Positions 25,041-38,631 of a stretch of DNA of 64,000 nt are shown here, one piece after another (positions within the stretch are counted from its first letter, which is position 1; each line of letters opens with the position of its first letter). The stretch comes from Stomoxys calcitrans (taxonomy: Eukaryota > Arthropoda > Insecta > Diptera > Muscidae), in contig NC_081553.1 of NCBI RefSeq assembly GCF_963082655.1, positions 151,831,990 to 151,895,989 of the forward strand, written 5' to 3'. A program made the position numbers and the translations under genes. Below the pieces are notes generated by a model. It ran no database searches. It was not told the origin of the DNA and saw only the letters and a program-made list of their open reading frames with translations.

Positions 25041-28000
25041 GAATTGTAGATATTATTATTGGCTTTCAAATGAATCAATCCGATTGCAAATCGCTTAAGT
25101 CGTTTACGAGAAAATCGAAAATTACATATACCATCCGCACAAGTCACTTCCAGAATGAACCAACATACAATTATTCTATATCGTGGAAACTGTGAGTGCT
25201 AGGTAGACAAAACCAGTATGGAATTGTAGATATTATTATTGGCTTTCAAATGAATCAATCCGATTGCAAATCGCTTAAGTCGTTTCCGAGAAAATCGAAA
25301 ATTATATATTCCATATGCACAAGTCACTTCCAGAATGACCAAACCTAAAAATAATCAATATCTCGGAAACGGTAAGTGCTAGGTAGACAAAACCAGTATG
25401 GAATTGTAGATATTATTATTGGCTTTCAAATGAATCAATCCGATTGCAAATCGCTTAAGTCGTTTCCGAGAAAAACGAAAATTACATATTCCATCCGCAC
25501 AAGTCACTTCCAGAATGACCCAACCTAAAAATAATCTATATCTCGGAAACGGTAAGAGCTAGATTGACAAAACCAGTATTGAAATGTAGATATTATTATT
25601 GGCTTTCAAATGAATCAATCCGATTGCAAATCGCTTAAGACGTTTCCGAGAAAATCGAAAATTACATATTCCATCCACGCAAGTCAAGACCTAGGTAGAC
25701 AAAACCAGTATGGAATTGTAGATATTGTTATTGGCTTTCAAATGAATCAATCCGATTTCAAATCGCTTAAGTCGTTCCCGAAAAAATCGAAAATTACATA
25801 TTCCATCCATACAAGTCACTTCCAGAATGACCCAACCTAAAAATAATCAATATCTCGGAAACGGTAAGTGCTAGGTAGACAAAACCAGTATGGAATTGTA
25901 GATATTATTATTGGCTTTCAAATGAATCAATCCGATTGCAAATCGCTTAAGTCGTTTCCGAGAAAAACGAAAATTACATATTCCATCCGCACAAGTCACT
26001 TCCAGAATGACCCAACCTAAAAATAATCTATATCTCGGAAACGGTAAGAGCTAGATTGACAAAACCAGTATTGAAATGTAGATATTATTATTGGCTTTCA
26101 AATGAATCAATCCGATTGCAAATCGCTTAAGACGTTTCCGAGAAAATCGAAAATTACATATTCCATCCACGCAAGTCACTTCCAGAATGACCCAACCTAA
26201 AAATAATCAATATCTCGGAAACGGTAAGTGCTAGGTAGACAAAACCAGTATGGAATTGTAGATATTATTATTGGCTTTCAAATGAATCAATCCGATTGCA
26301 AATCGCTTAAGTCGTTTCCGAGAAAAACGAAAATTACATATTCTATCCGCACAAGTCACTTCCAGAATGACCCAACCTAAAAATAATCAATATCTCGGAA
26401 ACGGTAAGTGCTAGGTAGACAAAACCAGTATGGAATTGTAGATATTATTATTGGCTTTCAAATGAATCAATCCGATTGCAAATCGCTTAAGTCGTTTCCG
26501 AGAAAAACGAAAATTACATATTCCATCCGCACAAGTCACTTCCAGAATGACCCAACCTAAAAATAATCTATATCTCGGAAACGGTAAGAGCTAGATTGAC
26601 AAAACCAGTATTGAAATGTAGATATTATTATTGGCTTTCAAATGAATCAATCCGATTGCAAATCGCTTAAGACGTTTCCGAGAAAATCGAAAATTACATA
26701 TTCCATCCACGCAAGTCACTTCCAGAATGACCCAACCTAAAAATAATCAATATCTCGGAAACGGTAAGAGCTAGGTTGACAAAACCAGTATGGAATTGTA
26801 GATATTATTATTGGCTTTCAAATGAATCAATCCGATTGCAAATCGCTTAAGTCGTTTCCGAGAAAATCGAAAATTACATATTCCATCCATACAAGTCACT
26901 TCCAGAATGACCCAACATAAAATAATCTATAACTCGGAAACGGTAAGTGCTAGGTAGACATAACCAGTATGGAATTGTAGATATTATTATTGGCTTTCAA
27001 ACAAATCAATCCAATTGCAAATCGGTTAAGTCGTTTCCGAGAAAAACGAAAATTAAATATTCCATCCGCACAAGTCACTTCCAGAATGAACCAACATAAA
27101 ATTATACTATATCTCGGAAACTGTGAGTGCTAGGTAGAAAAAACCAGTATGGAATTGTAGATATTATTATTGGCTTTCAAATGAATCAATCCGATTGCAA
27201 ATCGCTTAAGTCGTTTCCGAGAAAAACGAAAATTACATATTCCATCCGCACAAGTCACTTCCAGAATGAACCAACATACAATTATTCTATATCTTGGAAA
27301 CTGTGAGTGCTAGGTTGACAAAACCAGTATGGAATTGTAGATATTATTATTGGCTTTCAAATGAATCAATCCGATTGCAAATCGCTTAAGTCGTTTCCGA
27401 GAAAAACGAAAATTACATATTCCATCCGCACAAGTCACTTCCAGAATGACCCAACATAAAATAATCTATAACTCGGAAACGGTAAGTGCTAGGTAGACAT
27501 AACCAGTATGGACTTGTAGATATTATTATTGGCTTTCAAACAAATCAATCCAATTGCAAATCGGTTAAGTCGTTTCCGAGAAAAACGAAAATTATATATT
27601 CCATCCGCACAAGTCACTTCCAGAATGAACCAACATAAAATTATTCTATATCTCGGAAACTGTGAATGCTAGGTAGACAAAACCAGTATGTAATTGTAGA
27701 TATTATTATTGGCTTTCAAATGAATCAATCCGATTGCAAATCGCTTAAGTCGTTTACGAGAAAATCGAAAATTACATATACCATCCGCACAAGTCATTTC
27801 CAGAATGAACCAACATACAATTATTCTATATCGTGGAAACTGTGAGTGCTAGGTAGACAAAACCAGTATGGAATTGTAGATATTATTATTGGCTTTCAAA
27901 TGAATCAATCCGATTGCAAATCGCTTAAGTCGTTTCCGAGAAAATCGAAAATTATATATTCCATATGCACAAGTCACTTCCAGAATGACCAAACCTAAAA

Positions 28001-30207
28001 ATAATCAATATCTCGGAAACGGTAAGAGCTAGATTGACAAAACCAGTATGGAATTGTAGATATTATTATTGGCTTTCAAATGAATCAATCCGATTGCAAA
28101 TCGCTTAAGTCGTTTCCGAGAAAAACGAAAATTACATATTCCATCCGCACAAGTCACTTCCAGAATGACCCAACCTAATAATAATCTATATCTCGGAAAC
28201 GGTAAGAGCTAGATTGACAAAACCAGTATTGAATTGTAGATATTATTATTGGCTTTCAAATGAATCAATCCGATTGCAAATCGCTTAAGTCGTTTCCGAG
28301 AAAATTGAAAATTACATATTCCATCCATACAAGTCACTTCCAGAATGACCCAACCTAAAAATAATCTATATCTCGGAAACGGTAAGAGCTAGGTAGACAA
28401 AACCAGTATGGAATTGTAGATATTGTTATTGGCTTTCAAATGAATCAATACGATTGCAAATCGCTTAAGTCTTTTTCGAGGAAAACGAAAATTACATATT
28501 GCATCCGCACAAGTCACTTCCAGAATGAACCAACATAAAATTATTCTATATCTCTGAAACTGTGAGTACTAGGTAGACAAAACCAGTATGGAATTGTAAA
28601 TATTATTATTGGCTTTCAAATGAATCAATCCGATTGCAAATCGCTTAAGTCGTTTCCGAGAAAAACGAAAATTACATATTGCATCGGCACAAGTCACTTC
28701 CAGAATGAACCAACATAAAATTATTCTATATCTCTGAAACTGTGAGTACTAGGTAGACAAAACCAGTATGGAATTGTAAATATTATTATTGGCTTTCAAA
28801 TGAATCAATCCGATTGCAAATCGCTTAAGTCGTTTCCGAGAAAAACGAAAATTACATATTCCATCCGCACAAGTCACTTCCAGAATGACCCAACATAAAA
28901 TTAGTCTATATCTCGGAAACTGTGAGTGCTAGGTAGACAAACCAGAATGAAATTGTAGATATTATTATTGGCTTTCAAATGAATCAATCCGATTGCAAAT
29001 CGCTTAAGTCGTTTCCGAGAAAAACGAAAATTACATATTCCATCCGCACAAGTCACTTCCAGAATGACCCAACATAAAATAATCTATAACTCGGAAACGG
29101 TAAGTGCTAGGTAGACATAACCAGTATTGAATTGTAGATATTATTATTGGCTTTCAAATGAATCAATTCGATTGCAAATCGCTTAAGACGTTTCCGAGAA
29201 AATCGAAAATTACATATTCCATCCACACAAGTCACTTCCAGAATGACCCAACCTAAAAATAATCTATATCTCGGAAACGGTAAGACCTAGGTAGACAAAA
29301 CCAGTATGGAATTGTAGATATTGTTATTGGCTTTCAAATGAATCAATCTGATTTCAAATCGCTTAAGTCGTTTCCGAGAAAATCGAAAATTACATATTCC
29401 ATCCACACAAGTCACTTCCAGAATGACCCAACCTAAAAATAATCTATATCTCGGAAACGGTAAGACCTAGGTAGACAAAACCAGTATGGAATTGTAGATA
29501 TTGTTATTGGCTTTCAAATGAATCAATCCGATTGCAAATCGCTTAAGTCGTTTCCGAGAAAAACGAAAATTACATATTCCATCCGCACAAGTCACTTCCA
29601 GAATGACCCAACCTAAAAATAATCTATATCTCGGAAACGGTAAGAGCTAGATTGACAAAACCAGTATTGAATTGTAGATATTGTTATTGGCTTTCAAATG
29701 AATCAATCCGATTGTAAATCGCTTAAGTCGTTTCCGAGAAAAACGAAAATTACATATTCCATCCGCACAAGTCACTTCCAGAATGAACCAACATACAATT
29801 ATTCTATATCTTGGAAACTGTGAGTGCTAGGTTGACAAAACCAGTATGGAATTGTAGATATTATTATTGGCTTTCAAATGAATCAATCCGATTGCAAATC
29901 GCTTAAGTCGTTTCCGAGAAAAACGAAAATTACATATTCCATCCGCACAAGTCACTTCCAGAATGACCCAACATAAAATAATCTATAACTCGGAAACGGT
30001 AAGTGCTAGGTAGACATAACCAGTATGGACTTGTAGATATTATTATTGGCTTTCAAACAAATCAATCCAATTGCAAATCGGTTAAGTCGTTTCCGAGAAA
30101 AACGAAAATTACATATTCCATCCGCACAAGTCACTTCCAGAATGAACCAACATAAAATTATTCTATATCTCGGAAACTGTGAGTGCTAGGTAGACAAAAC
30201 CAGTATG
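25041..30207 (+). repeat. Large B-type block, copy 1 (5,167 bp)
   Basis: Starts: 25041, 25221, 25401, 25581 (132), 25713, 25893, 26073, 26253, 26433, 26613, 26793 (179), 26972, 27152, 27332 (179), 27511, 27691, 27871, 28051, 28231, 28411, 28591, 28771 (179), 28950 (179), 29129, 29309, 29489, 29669, 29849 (179) and 30028. A 540 bp trimer (gaaatgtag unit, ttctatccgc unit, plain unit) is visible near 26073-26792. The series restarts at 30208 at an offset of 5,167 bp, rising to 5,347 bp after one extra monomer (31060-31239) in the second copy. Confidence 0.88.
25581..25712 (+). repeat. 132 bp monomer (48 bp deletion)
   Basis: ccacgcaagtca is joined directly to agacctagg, removing about positions 107-154. 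An identical junction is at 30748-30879. Intact relatives (ccacgcaagtcacttcc) follow at 26073, 26613, 31420 and 31960. Confidence 0.93.
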
Positions 30208-33200
30208 GAATTGTAGATATTATTATTGGCTTTCAAATGAATCAATCCGATTGCAAATCGCTTAAGTCGTTTACGAGAAAATCGAAAATTATATATACCA
30301 TCCGCACAAGTCACTTCCAGAATGAACCAACATACAATTATTCTATATCGTGGAAACTGTGAGTGCTAGGTAGACAAAACCAGTATGGAATTGTAGATAT
30401 TATTATTGGCTTTCAAATGAATCAATCCGATTGCAAATCGCTTAAGTCGTTTCCGAGAAAATCGAAAATTATATATTCCATATGCACAAGTCACTTCCAG
30501 AATGACCAAACCTAAAAATAATCAATATCTCGGAAACGGTAAGTGCTAGGTAGACAAAACCAGTATGGAATTGTAGATATTATTATTGGCTTTCAAATGA
30601 ATCAATCCGATTGCAAATCGCCTAAGTCGTTTCCGAGAAAAACGAAAATTACATATTCCATCCGCACAAGTCACTTCCAGAATGACCCAACCTAAAAATA
30701 ATCTATATCTCGGAAACGGTAAGAGCTAGATTGACAAAACCAGTATTGAATTGTAGATATTATTATTGGCTTTCAAATGAATCAATCCGATTGCAAATCG
30801 CTTAAGACGTTTCCGAGAAAATCGAAAATTACATATTCCATCCACGCAAGTCAAGACCTAGGTAGACAAAACCAGTATGGAATTGTAGATATTGTTATTG
30901 GCTTTCAAATGAATCAATCCGATTTCAAATCGCTTAAGTCGTTCCCGAAAAAATCGAAAATTACATATTCCATCCATACAAGTCACTTCCAGAATGACCC
31001 AACCTAAAAATAATCAATATCTCGGAAACGGTAAGTGCTAGGTAGACAAAACCAGTATGGAATTTTAGATATTATTATTGGCTTTCAAATGAATCAATCC
31101 GATTGCAAATCGCTTAAGTCGTTTCCGAGAAAAACGAAAATTACATATTCCATCCGCACAAGTCACTTCCAGAATGACCCAACCTAAAAATAATCAATAT
31201 CTCGGAAACGGTAAGTGCTAGGTAGACAAAACCAGTATGGAATTGTAGATATTATTATTGGCTTTCAAATGAATCAATCCGATTGCAAATCGCTTAAGTC
31301 GTTTCCGAGAAAAACGAAAATTACATATTCCATCCGCACAAGTCACTTCCAGAATGACCCAACCTAAAAATAATCTATATCTCGGAAACGGTAAGAGCTA
31401 GATTGACAAAACCAGTATTGAAATGTAGATATTATTATTGGCTTTCAAATGAATCAATCCGATTGCAAATCGCTTAAGACGTTTCCGAGAAAATCGAAAA
31501 TTACATATTCCATCCACGCAAGTCACTTCCAGAATGACCCAACCTAAAAATAATCAATATCCCGGAAACGGTAAGTGCTAGGTAGACAAAACCAGTATGG
31601 AATTGTAGATATTATTATTGGCTTTCAAATGAATCAATCCGATTGCAAATCGCTTAAGTCGTTTCCGAGAAAAACGAAAATTACATATTCTATCCGCACA
31701 AGTCACTTCCAGAATGACCCAACCTAAAAATAATCAATATCTCGGAAACGGTAAGTGCTAGGTAGACAAAACCAGTATGGAATTGTAGATATTATTATTG
31801 GCTTTCAAATGAATCAATCCGATTGCAAATCGCTTAAGTCGTTTCCGAGAAAAACGAAAATTACATATTCCATCCGCACAAGTCACTTCCAGAATGACCC
31901 AACCTAAAAATAATCTATATCTCGGAAACGGTAAGAGCTAGATTGACAAAACCAGTATTGAAATGTAGATATTATTATTGGCTTTCAAATGAATCAATCC
32001 GATTGCAAATCGCTTAAGACGTTTCCGAGAAAATCGAAAATTACATATTCCATCCACGCAAGTCACTTCCAGAATGACCCAACCTAAAAATAATCAATAT
32101 CTCGGAAACGGTAAGTGCTAGGTAGACAAAACAAGTATGGAATTGTAGATATTATTATTGGCTTTCAAATGAATCAATCCGATTGCAAATCGCTTAAGTC
32201 GTTTCCGAGAAAATCGAAAATTACATATTCCATCCATACAAGTCACTTCCAGAATGACCCAACATAAAATAATCTATAACTCGGAAACGGTAAGTGCTAG
32301 GTAGACATAACCAGTATGGAATTGTAGATATTATTATTGGCTTTCAAACAAATCAATCCAATTGCAAATCGGTTAAGTCGTTTCCGAGAAAAACGAAAAT
32401 TAAATATTCCATCCGCACAAGTCACTTCCAGAATGAACCAACATAAAATTATGCTATATCTCGGAAACTGTGAGTGCTAGGTAGAAAAAACCAGTATGGA
32501 ATTGTAGATATTATTATTGGCTTTCAAATGAATCAATCCGATTGCAAATCGCTTAAGTCGTTTCCGAGAAAAACGAAAATTACATATTCCATCCGCACAA
32601 GTCACTTCCAGAATGAACCAACATACAATTATTCTATATCTTGGAAACTGTGAGTGCTAGGTTGACAAAACCAGTATGGAATTGTAGATATTATTATTGG
32701 CTTTCAAATGAATCAATCCGATTGCAAATCGCTTAAGTCGTTTCCGAGAAAAACGAAAATTACATATTCCATCCGCACAAGTCACTTCCAGAATGACCCA
32801 ACATAAAATAATCTATAACTCCGAAACGGTAAGTGCTAGGTAGACATAACCAGTATGGACTTGTAGATATTATTATTGGCTTTCAAACAAATCAATCCAA
32901 TTGCAAATCGGTTAAGTCGTTTCCGAGAAAAACGAAAATTACATATTCCATCCGCACAAGTCACTTCCAGAATGAACCAACATAAAATTATTCTATATCT
33001 CGGAAACTGTGAATGCTAGGTAGACAAAACCAGTATGGAATTGTAGATATTATTATTGGCTTTCAAATGAATCAATCCGATTGCAAATCGCTTAAGTCGT
33101 TTACGAGAAAATCGAAAATTACATATACCATCCGCACAAGTCATTTCCAGAATGAACCAACATACAATTATTCTATATCGTGGAAACTGTGAGTGCTAGG

Positions 33201-34656
33201 TAGACAAAACCAGTATGGAATTGTAGATATTATTATTGGCTTTCAAATGAATCAATCCGATTGCAAATCGCTTAAGTCGTTTCCGAGAAAATCGAAAATT
33301 ATATATTCCATATGCACAAGTCACTTCCAGAATGGCCAAACCTAAAAATAATCAATATCTCGGAAACGGTAAGTGCTAGGTAGACAAAACCAGTATGGAA
33401 TTGTAGATATTATTATTGGCTTTCAAATGAATCAATCCGATTGCAAATCGCTTAAGTCGTTTCCGAGAAAAACGAAAATTACATATTCCATCCGCACAAG
33501 TCACTTCCAGAATGACCCAACCTAAAAATAATCTATATCTCGGAAACGGTAAGAGCTAGATTGACAAAACCAGTATTGAATTGTAGATATTATTATTGGC
33601 TTTCAAATGAATCAATCCGATTGCAAATCGCTTAAGTCGTTTCCGAGAAAATCGAAAATTACATATTCCATCCATACAAGTCACTTCCAGAATGACCCAA
33701 CCTAAAAATAATCTATATCTCGGAAACGGTAAGAGCTAGGTAGACAAAACCAGTATGGAATTGTAGATATTGTTATTGGCTTTCAAATGAATCAATCCAA
33801 TTGCAAATCGGTTAATTTTTTTTCGAGGAAAACGAAAATTACATATTGCATCCGCACAAGTCACTTCCAGAATGAACCAACAAAAAATTATTCTATATCT
33901 CTGAAACTGTGAGTACTAGGTAGACAAAACCAGTATGGAATTGTAAATATTATTATTGGCTTTCAAATGAATCAATCCGATTGCAAATCGCTTAAGTCGT
34001 TTCCGAGAAAAACGAAAATTACATATTGCATCCGCACAAGTCACTTCCAGAATGAACCTACATAAAATTATTCTATATCTCTGAAACTGTGAGTACTAGG
34101 TAGACAAAACCAGTATGGAATTGTAAATATTATTATTGGCTTTCAAATTAATCAATCCGATTGCAAATCGCTTAAGTCGTTTCCGAGAAAATCGAAAATT
34201 ACATATTCCATCCATACAAGTCACTTCCAGAATGACCCAACCTAAAAATAATCTATATCTCGGAAACGGTAAGACCTAGGTAGACAAAACCAGTATGGAA
34301 TTGTAGATATTGTTATTGGCTTTCAAATGAATCAATCCGATTTCAAACCGCTTAAGTCGTTTCCGAGAAAATCGAAAATTACATATTCCATCCACACAAG
34401 TCACTTCCAGAATGACCCAACCTAAAAATAATCTATATCTCGGAAACGGTAAGACCTAGGTAGACAAAACCAGTATGGAATTGTAGATATTGTTATTGGC
34501 TTTCAAATGAATCAATCCGATTGCAAATCGCTTAAGTCGTTTCCGAGAAAATCGAAAATTACATATTCCATCCATACAAGTCACTTCCAGAATGACCCAA
34601 CATAAAATAATCTATAACTCGGAAACGGTAAGTGCTAGGTAGACATAACCAGTATT
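30208..34656 (+). repeat. Large B-type block, copy 2
   Basis: Starts: 30208, 30388, 30568, 30748 (132), 30880, 31060, 31240, 31420, 31600, 31780, 31960, 32140 (179), 32319, 32499, 32679 (179), 32858, 33038, 33218, 33398, 33578, 33758, 33938, 34118, 34298 and 34478 (179). It matches 25041 onward, including the 132 bp deleted unit and the ttctatccgc variant. About two monomers of copy 1 (28.8-29.3 kb) are missing here: 34298 pairs with 29309 at an offset of 4,989 bp. The 33758 unit has a private cluster of changes (ggttaattttttttcgag). Confidence 0.88.
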
Positions 34657-36091
34657 GAATTGTAGATATTATTATTGGCTTTCAAACAAATCAATCCAAT
34701 TGCAAATCGCTTAAGTCGTTTCCAAGAAAAACGAAAATTACATATTCCATCCGCACAAGTCACTTCCAGAATGGACCAACATAAAATTATACTATATCTC
34801 GGAAACTGTGAGTGCTAGGTAGAAAAAACCAGTATGGAATTGTAGATATTATTATTGGCTTTCAAATGAATCAATCCGATTGCAAATCGCTTAAGTCGTT
34901 TCCGAGAAAAACGAAAATTACATATTCCATCCGCACAAGTCACTTTCAGAATGAACCAACATACAATTATTCTATATCTTGGAAACTTTGAGTGCTAGGT
35001 AGACAAAACTAGTATGGAATTGTAGATATTATTATTGGCTTTCAAATGAATCAATCCGATTGCAAATCGCTTAAGTCGTTTCCGAGAAAAACGAAAATTA
35101 CATATTCCATCCGCACAAGTCACTTCCAGAATGAACCAACATTAAATTATTCTATATCTCGGAAACTGTTAGTACTAGATAGACAAAACCAGTATGGAAT
35201 TGTAAATATTATTATTGGCTTTCAAATGAATCAATCCGATTGCAAATCGCTTAAGTCGTTTCCGAGAAAAACGAAAATTACATATTCCATCCGCACAAGT
35301 CACTTCCAGAATGAACCAACATAAAATTATTCTATATCTAGGAAACTGTGAGTGCTAGGTAGACAAAACCAGTATGGAATTGTAGATATTATTATTGGCT
35401 TTCAAATGAATCAATCCGATTGTAAATCGCTTAAGTCGTTTCCGAGAAAAACGAAAATTACATATTCCATCCGCACAAGTCACTTCCAGAATGAACCAAC
35501 ATAAAATTATTCTATATCTCGGAAACTGTGAGTGCTAGGTAGATAAAACCAGTATGGAATTGTAGATATTATTATTGGCTTTTAAATGAATCAATCCGAT
35601 TGCAAATCGTTTAAGTCGTTTCCGAGAAAAACGACATCAGTATGGAATTGTAGATATTATTATTGGCTTTCAAATGAATCAATCCGATTGGAAATCTCTT
35701 AAGTCGTTTTCGAGAAAAACGAAAATTACATATTCCATCCGCACAAGTCACTTCCAGAATGAACCAACATAAAATTATTCTATATCACGGAAACTGTGAG
35801 TGCTAGGTAGATAAAACCAGTATGGAATTGTAGATATTATTATTGGCTTTTAAATAAATCAATCCGATTGCAAATCGTTTAAGTCGTTTCCGAGAAAAAC
35901 GACATCAGTATGGAATTGTAGATATTATTATTGGCTTTCAAATGAATCAATCCGATTGCAAATCGCTTAAGTCGTTTCCGAGAAAAACGAAAATTACATA
36001 TTCCATCCGCACAAGTCACTTCCAGAATGAACCAACATAAAATTATTCTATATCTTGGAAACTGTGAGTGCTAGGTAGATAAACCAGTATG
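34657..36091 (+). repeat. Family A patch re-appearing in B territory
   Basis: Starts: 34657, 34837, 35017, 35197, 35377, 35557 (88), 35645, 35825 (88) and 35913 (179). Units 34837-35556 carry the tags of monomers #8-#11 in their full-length form (actttcag with actttgag, cattaaat with agtactagatag) as at 7795-8514. From 35557 the order instead follows 5461-5995, with two 88 bp truncated units. The segment is therefore a chimera of two family A regions about 27 and 30 kb upstream. Confidence 0.85.
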
Positions 36092-36810
36092 GAATTGTAG
36101 ATATTATTATTGGCTTTTAAATAAATCAATCCGATTGCAAATCGTTTAAGTCGTTTCCGAGAAAAACGAAAATTACATATTCCATCCGCACAAGTCACTT
36201 CCAGAATGAACCAACATAAAATTATTCTATATCTTGGAAACTGTGAGTGCTAGGTAGACAAAACTAGTATAAAATTGTAGATATTTTTATTGGCTTTCAA
36301 ATGAATCAATCCGATTGCAAATCGCTTAAGTCGTTTCCGAGAAAAACGAAAATTATGTATTCCATCCGCACAAGTCACTTCCAGAATGAACCAACAAAAA
36401 TTATTCTATATCTCGGAAACTGTGAGTGCTAGGTAGACAAAACCAGTATGGAATTGTAAATATTATTATTGGCTTTCAAATGAATCAATTCGATTGCAAA
36501 TCGCTTAAGTCGTTTCCGAGAAAAACGAAAATTACATATTCCATCCGCACAAGTCACTTCCAGAATGAACCAACATAAAATTATACTATATCGCGGAAAC
36601 TGTGAGTGCTAGGTAGACAAAACCAGTATGAAATTGTAGATATTATTATTGGCTTTCAAATGAATCAATCCCATTGCAAATCGTTTAAGTCGTTTCCGAG
36701 AAAAACGAAAATTACATATTCCATCCGCACAAGTCACTTCCAGAATGAACCAACATAAAACTATACTATATCTCGGAAACGGTAAGAGCTAGATTGACAA
36801 AACCAGTATA

Positions 36811-36964
36811 GAATTGTAGATATTATTATTGGCTTTCAAATGAATCAATCCGATTGCAAATCGCTTAAGTCGTTTCCGAGAAAAACGAAAATTACATATT
36901 CCATCCACACAAGTCACTTCCAGAATGAACCAACATAAAATTATACTATATCGCGGAAACTATA
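36811..36964 (+). repeat. 154 bp monomer (26 bp deletion)
   Basis: cgcggaaac is joined directly to tatagaattg, deleting the gtgagtgctaggtag region at the unit end. An identical copy is at 38991-39144, 2,180 bp downstream. Confidence 0.92.
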
Positions 36965-38403
36965 GAATTGTAGATATTATTATTGGCTTTCAAATGAATC
37001 AATCCGATTGCAAATCGCTTAAGTCGTTTCCGAGAAAAACGAAAATTACATATTCCATCCACACAAGTCACTTCCAGAATGACCCAACCTAAAAATAATC
37101 TATATCTAGGAAACGGTAAGACCTAGGTAGACAAAACCAGTATGGAATTGTAAATATTATTATTGGCTTTCAAATGAATCAATTCGATTGCAAATCGCTT
37201 AAGTCGTTTCCGAGAAAAACGAAAATTACATATTCCATCCGCACAAGTCACTTCCAGAATGAACCAACATAAAATTATACTATATCGCGGAAACTGTGAG
37301 TGCTAGGTAGACAAAACCAATATGAAATTGTAGATATTATTATTGGCTTTCAAATGAATCAATCCGATTGCAAATCGTTTAAGTCGTTTCCGAGAAAAAC
37401 TAAATTACATATTCCAACCGCACAAGTCACTTCCAGAATGAAACAACATAAAATTATACTATATCTCGGAAACGGTAAGAGCTAGATTGACAAAACCAGT
37501 ATGGAATTGTAGATATTATTATTGGCTTTCAAATGAATCAATCCGATTGCAAATCGCTTAAGTCGTTTTCGAGAAAATCGAAAATTACATATTCCATCCA
37601 CACAAGTCACTTCCAGAATGACCCAACCTAAAAATAATCTATATCTCGGAAACGGTAAGACCTAGGTAGACAAAACTAGTATGGAATTGTAGATATTGTT
37701 ATTGGCTTTCAAATGAATCAATCCGATTTCAAATCGCTTAAGTCGTTCCCGAAAAAATCGAAAATTACATATTCCATCTGCACAAGTTACTTCCAGAATG
37801 ACCAAACCTAAAAATAATCAATATCTCGGAAACGGTAAGTGCTAGGTAGACAAAACCAGTATGGAATTGTAGATATTATTATTGGCTTTCAAATGAATCA
37901 ATCCGATTGCAAATCGCTTAAGTCGTTTCCGAGGAAAACGAAAATTACATATTTCATCCGCACAAGTCACTTCCAGAATGAACCAACATACAATTATTCT
38001 ATATCTTGGAATCTGTGAGTGCTAGGTAGACAAAACCAGTATGGAATTGTAAATATTATTATTGGCTTTCAAATGAATCAATCCGATTGCAAATCGGTTA
38101 AGTCGTTTCTGAGAAAAACGAAAATTACATATTCCATCCGCACAAGTCACTTCCAGAATGAACCAACATACAATTATTCTATATCTTGGAAACGGTAAGT
38201 GCTAGGTGGACATAACCAGTATGGAATTGTAGATATTATTATTGGCTTTCAAACAAATCAATCCAATTGCAAATCGGTTAAGTCGTTTCCGAGAAAAACG
38301 AAAATTACATATTCCATCCGCACAAGTCACTTCCAGAATGACCCAACATAAAATTAATCTATATCTCGGAAACGGTAAGTGCTAGGTGGACATAACCAGT
38401 ATG

Positions 38404-38631
38404 GAATTGTAGATATTATTATTGGCTTTCAAACAAATCAATCCAATTGCAAATCGCTTAAGTCGTTTCCGAGAAAAACGAAAATTACATATTCCATCCG
38501 CACAAGTCACTTCCAGAATGAAAAAACGAAAATTACATATTCCATCCGCACAAGTCACTTCCAGAATGAACCAACATAAAATTATTCTATATCTTGGAAA
38601 CTGTGAGTGCTAGGTAGACAAAACTAGTATA
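38404..38631 (+). repeat. 228 bp monomer with 48 bp internal duplication
   Basis: After cttccagaatga the sequence jumps back to aaaaacgaaaattac and repeats positions about 71-117 before continuing. The part after the join ends with aaactagtat and is followed by a #2-type unit, as at 36092-36271, so this is the breakpoint of the 2,360 bp duplication. Confidence 0.92.

Larger units (their letters stand above)
36092..38631 (+). repeat. 2.2-2.4 kb duplicated block, copy 1
   Basis: Starts: 36092, 36272 (179), 36451, 36631, 36811 (154), 36965, 37145, 37325 (179), 37504, 37684, 37864, 38044, 38224 and 38404 (228). The first units match 5996-6714 and 12276-12994 of family A. The block recurs directly downstream: 36272 pairs with 38632 (offset 2,360), and from 36811 onward the offset is 2,180 because the second copy lost one monomer by fusion. 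Confidence 0.88.

Noticed and set aside
35046..35324. Open frame of 92 codons on the plus strand, and about twenty frames of 60-76 codons of the same type (for example 6151-6336, 43212-43397)
   Set aside because: They arise because the 180 bp unit is divisible by 3 and a copy happens to lose a stop (cataaa to cattaa). Many start at gtg rather than atg, they stop or shift at every 179 bp unit, and they have no recognisable domain.
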